In this document: positions 11,067 to 13,136 of the stretch, in pieces
Layout: the number at the start of each line of letters is the position of its first letter
Numbering within the stretch: the first letter of the stretch is position 1
Source of the DNA: Clostridia bacterium
GTDB taxonomy: Bacteria > Bacillota > Clostridia > Lachnospirales > WQUN01
Reading direction: 5' to 3'
DNA: 13,136 nucleotides
Assembly (NCBI GenBank): GCA_025997155.1
Contig: BNUF01000061.1
Location: 1-13,136, forward strand
Made by a program: the position numbers and the translations under genes
The notes under the pieces: generated by a model
Seen by the model: only the letters and a program-made list of their open reading frames with translations
Databases searched by the model: none
What the model was told of the DNA's origin: nothing

Positions 11067-13136
11067 AAATTACGCCGCCTCCGCCTTTTGTCTTTATCCC
11101 TATACTTTTTATATTTTTATTTTCGATATATTTTGCCGCGTTTTCCATAATTTGATTTTCGGTAACGAGACTGCCCTGTATTGTGTTATATATATTAACA
11201 ACACCAGCGGCGGTGTCACTCATATATCCCGCAACCCCACGCTGCGCGGCTGGTTTCGCCAAAAGATTCGTGAGGTTTTGCGTTTGATTCTGTGCCGATT
11301 GCACGGTTTGCGCGGTGTACCCCGTTTTGTCGAGTATATTTGATAAATCCGCGCCGCTAAATGCCGTTTGGTAGCCGCTCAAGTAGCTCTCTCCCGCCGA
11401 GAGTCCCGCCAGTTTCCAGTTAGAGTTGTAACTGTTAAGCAGATTTTCCATTTCTTTAAGGTTGTTGTCCGTCATCAGCTTTAACGCCTCGGCGTTTAGC
11501 CGCTCCGCCTCCAGAAGAACTTTAAATTTAGACTCGGCGGCGTTCTTTTCGATTTCTAATTCCTTGAGTTTACTTGATTCTAAATCTTTAAGCTCTTTTT
11601 TGTGCTGTTCTTTGAGGTCGTTTTGTTGTTCCTTGAGGTATGCCCTTTGGTCGTCACGCGCCTGTTTATTAAGCCGCATTTGCTCTTGACGCACCGTTTC
11701 GTTGATTTCGCGCTGTATTTTTTCGCGTTCCTCATAGGTATCAGCCGCGTAAAATTTAGTTGTTAAATCAGCGACCTTATCATCAAAACGCGTTTTCGCC
11801 AGTTCTTCCGAGTCCGCTCTGTCAAGCGCGTCAAGTGCCGCAAGTTGACTGTTTATCGCGTCCATTTCGGATTTTTGGCGTTTCTGTATGTCGGACAACG
11901 CCTGCGAATATGTTTTGTCGTAAGCGGCTATCTTATCGGCTTCGCCGCTCTTTACCGCCGCCACTTCGTCGTTTATCGCGGAGATTGCCGCGTCCTTTTG
12001 TTCTTCATACTGCCTCTTGAGTGATGCCGTAAGCCCTTTGTTGAGGGCATCAATTTCCTTAATCTTTAACTTCTCCGCGTCAAGATACTCTTTTTTAGCC
12101 TCGTCCTGTATCTTGATTTCCAAAGTTTGGATATTTTTCAGTATTGATACACGCTCGTCGCTCAGCTGTTCATATTGCGGCAACAAATCCCGCCACAATT
12201 GCAATTCGCCCTCTAGGGCGTAATCCCCGCCGACTTTGTAGGCTTCGATATTCAGCTTGTTAGCGTCCCATGCCTCACGGTACGCCTTAGCTTCCGCCGC
12301 CGCGGTTTCTTTCGCCTTTTTCTCCGCGTCCTTCACACTTTGCGTGTCTTCTGTTATCTTGGTTTTTCGGAGGTTGTCCGCCTTTTTCTTTTGGGCGGTA
12401 ATAGCGGCTTCCGCCGTCTCTTTTATCTGTTCCTGTTCTTCCTTGTACCAAGAAATGCGTTCGCCTATTTGCGCAAGCTGTATAGCTTCTTCGGAATTTG
12501 CGGAGCGTCGTTCTTCTCTTAACCTTTTCTCAATTTTGGAGATTTCTTCTGTGTCAGCGATATTTTGCTCGGTGTATTCCGCCTGTTTCGCGTTCAGGCT
12601 TTCCAGCTCGGTTATTTCGCTGTCTGTGTACCCGCGTTTCATATCAGAGGCGCGTTTTGTTATCCTGTTAATTTCTTCCTGATTTTTGTTAAACTCCGAA
12701 ACGTAGTCTTTGTTTGATACAAGTTCGCCGCCGCGCTTAACACTAGCACCCTCTTTTATTGACTTTGTGAGTTCGTCCTCGGCTTTCTTGCGGTCTCTTA
12801 CCGCTTCTGTCGCCTTTTTGCTCGTTTTCAGGGCGTTTTCTTCAGCGGTTAGTTTTGCCCGCGTCCCTAGCGGGTCGAGATATCCCACATCGGGGTGACT
12901 CTCGTAGTTTTCAATCTGATACCTAAGTTTGCCAAGTTCCGACGCTTCGGCGGCAGTTGCGGCACGGCGTTCATTTCGGAGACTCTGCTCGATGTCGGAT
13001 ATTCGCTTGACATTTCTCTCGTATTCGTCAACAGCTTTCTTATTTTCGTCTACTCTGCAATCTTTGGGAATAAATGACACCCGCCAGCTCGCCGCTATCC
13101 AAAATATGCTGGCCCAGCAAATAGACATCGGAGCGG
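11056..13136 (-). CDS. Tape-measure protein, partial (5' end outside the window)
   Basis: At least 660 residues of Lys/Glu/Ala-rich coiled coil, typical of siphovirus tape-measure proteins that set tail length. Three similar 33-residue units (about residues 43-75, 153-185 and 196-228 of the visible frame) follow I..I...(L)R.(E)RR....E...L.......Y; two contain LR(N/E)ERR. The C-terminal 110 residues lose the coiled coil and are Gln/Asn/Ala-rich (YTAQTVQSAQNQTQNL), ending in a Gly-rich tail GGGGVIYGN. The nominal first 25 residues, from the ATG at 13128, are Trp/Cys/Ile-rich and unlike the rest, so the frame there may not be real coding. The protein is truncated by the window edge or by an inverted join near 13060. 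Confidence 0.8.
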   Translation of the reverse strand, partial: APMSICWASIFWIAASWRVSFIPKDCRVDENKKAVDEYERNVKRISDIEQSLRNERRAATAAEASELGKLRYQIENYESHPDVGYLDPLGTRAKLTAEENALKTSKKATEAVRDRKKAEDELTKSIKEGASVKRGGELVSNKDYVSEFNKNQEEINRITKRASDMKRGYTDSEITELESLNAKQAEYTEQNIADTEEISKIEKRLREERRSANSEEAIQLAQIGERISWYKEEQEQIKETAEAAITAQKKKADNLRKTKITEDTQSVKDAEKKAKETAAAEAKAYREAWDANKLNIEAYKVGGDYALEGELQLWRDLLPQYEQLSDERVSILKNIQTLEIKIQDEAKKEYLDAEKLKIKEIDALNKGLTASLKRQYEEQKDAAISAINDEVAAVKSGEADKIAAYDKTYSQALSDIQKRQKSEMDAINSQLAALDALDRADSEELAKTRFDDKVADLTTKFYAADTYEEREKIQREINETVRQEQMRLNKQARDDQRAYLKEQQNDLKEQHKKELKDLESSKLKELEIEKNAAESKFKVLLEAERLNAEALKLMTDNNLKEMENLLNSYNSNWKLAGLSAGESYLSGYQTAFSGADLSNILDKTGYTAQTVQSAQNQTQNLTNLLAKPAAQRGVAGYMSDTAAGVVNIYNTIQGSLVTENQIMENAAKYIENKNIKSIGIKTKGGGGVIYGN

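Noticed and set aside
12257..12682. 141-codon plus-strand frame inside the tape measure
   Set aside because: It is the antisense shadow of a coiled coil: a Ser/Phe/Ala-rich product arises automatically opposite Glu/Lys/Ala codons.

Overview
The window looks like DNA from a low-to-mid GC member of the Bacillota, probably a Clostridia-type anaerobe. It has strong AGGAGG ribosome binding sites, sigma-A type TTGACA/TATAAT promoters, TGA used as a stop, and a siphovirus-like late gene order typical of phages of that phylum. It falls into a damaged host-like segment (1 to about 2300) and the right part of a prophage's late region (about 2300 to 13136, all on the minus strand). No integrase, packaging or head genes are inside.

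Host-like segment. A TetR-family repressor gene (626-1198, minus) is followed by the start of an aldo/keto reductase gene (432-572, minus). After 47 codons the reductase runs into an inverted piece of the same enzyme on the plus strand (28-430). The first 27 bases of the window are the exact reverse complement of bases 73-99. This is either an inverted rearrangement or, more likely, an assembly or amplification chimera at a contig end. A 15-bp motif occurs once in the TetR promoter and once just before the reductase, and is the best candidate for the repressor's operator. Next come a decayed small membrane-protein gene (1340-1576) and an SDR-family oxidoreductase cut off at its C-terminus (1699-2316).

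Phage segment, in transcription order from right to left: tape-measure protein (open at the right edge), tail hub/tail-endopeptidase-like protein, a tail-fibre-like protein ending in 27-residue repeats, two paralogous tail proteins in tandem, a PKD/BspA-repeat receptor-binding candidate, a membrane-anchored coiled-coil protein, a holin-like protein (possibly frameshifted), and an N-acetylmuramoyl-L-alanine amidase. These genes touch or overlap, with no terminator seen between them, so they read as one late tail-lysis operon. The amidase stop overlaps the start of a 28-codon stub of a DNA adenine methylase.

Beyond a terminator (3179-3217) lies a small accessory cassette. A consensus promoter with a perfect palindrome between its -35 and -10 drives a 40-residue Lys-rich membrane peptide and is closed by a GC-rich hairpin. 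A 53-residue two-helix membrane protein and a ribbon-helix-helix DNA-binding protein follow, ending at a terminator at 2303-2331. The most interesting points are this regulated cassette, the tandem tail-protein paralogs with a neighbouring 27-residue repeat protein, the methylase remnant coupled to the amidase, and signs of inverted joins at both window edges.
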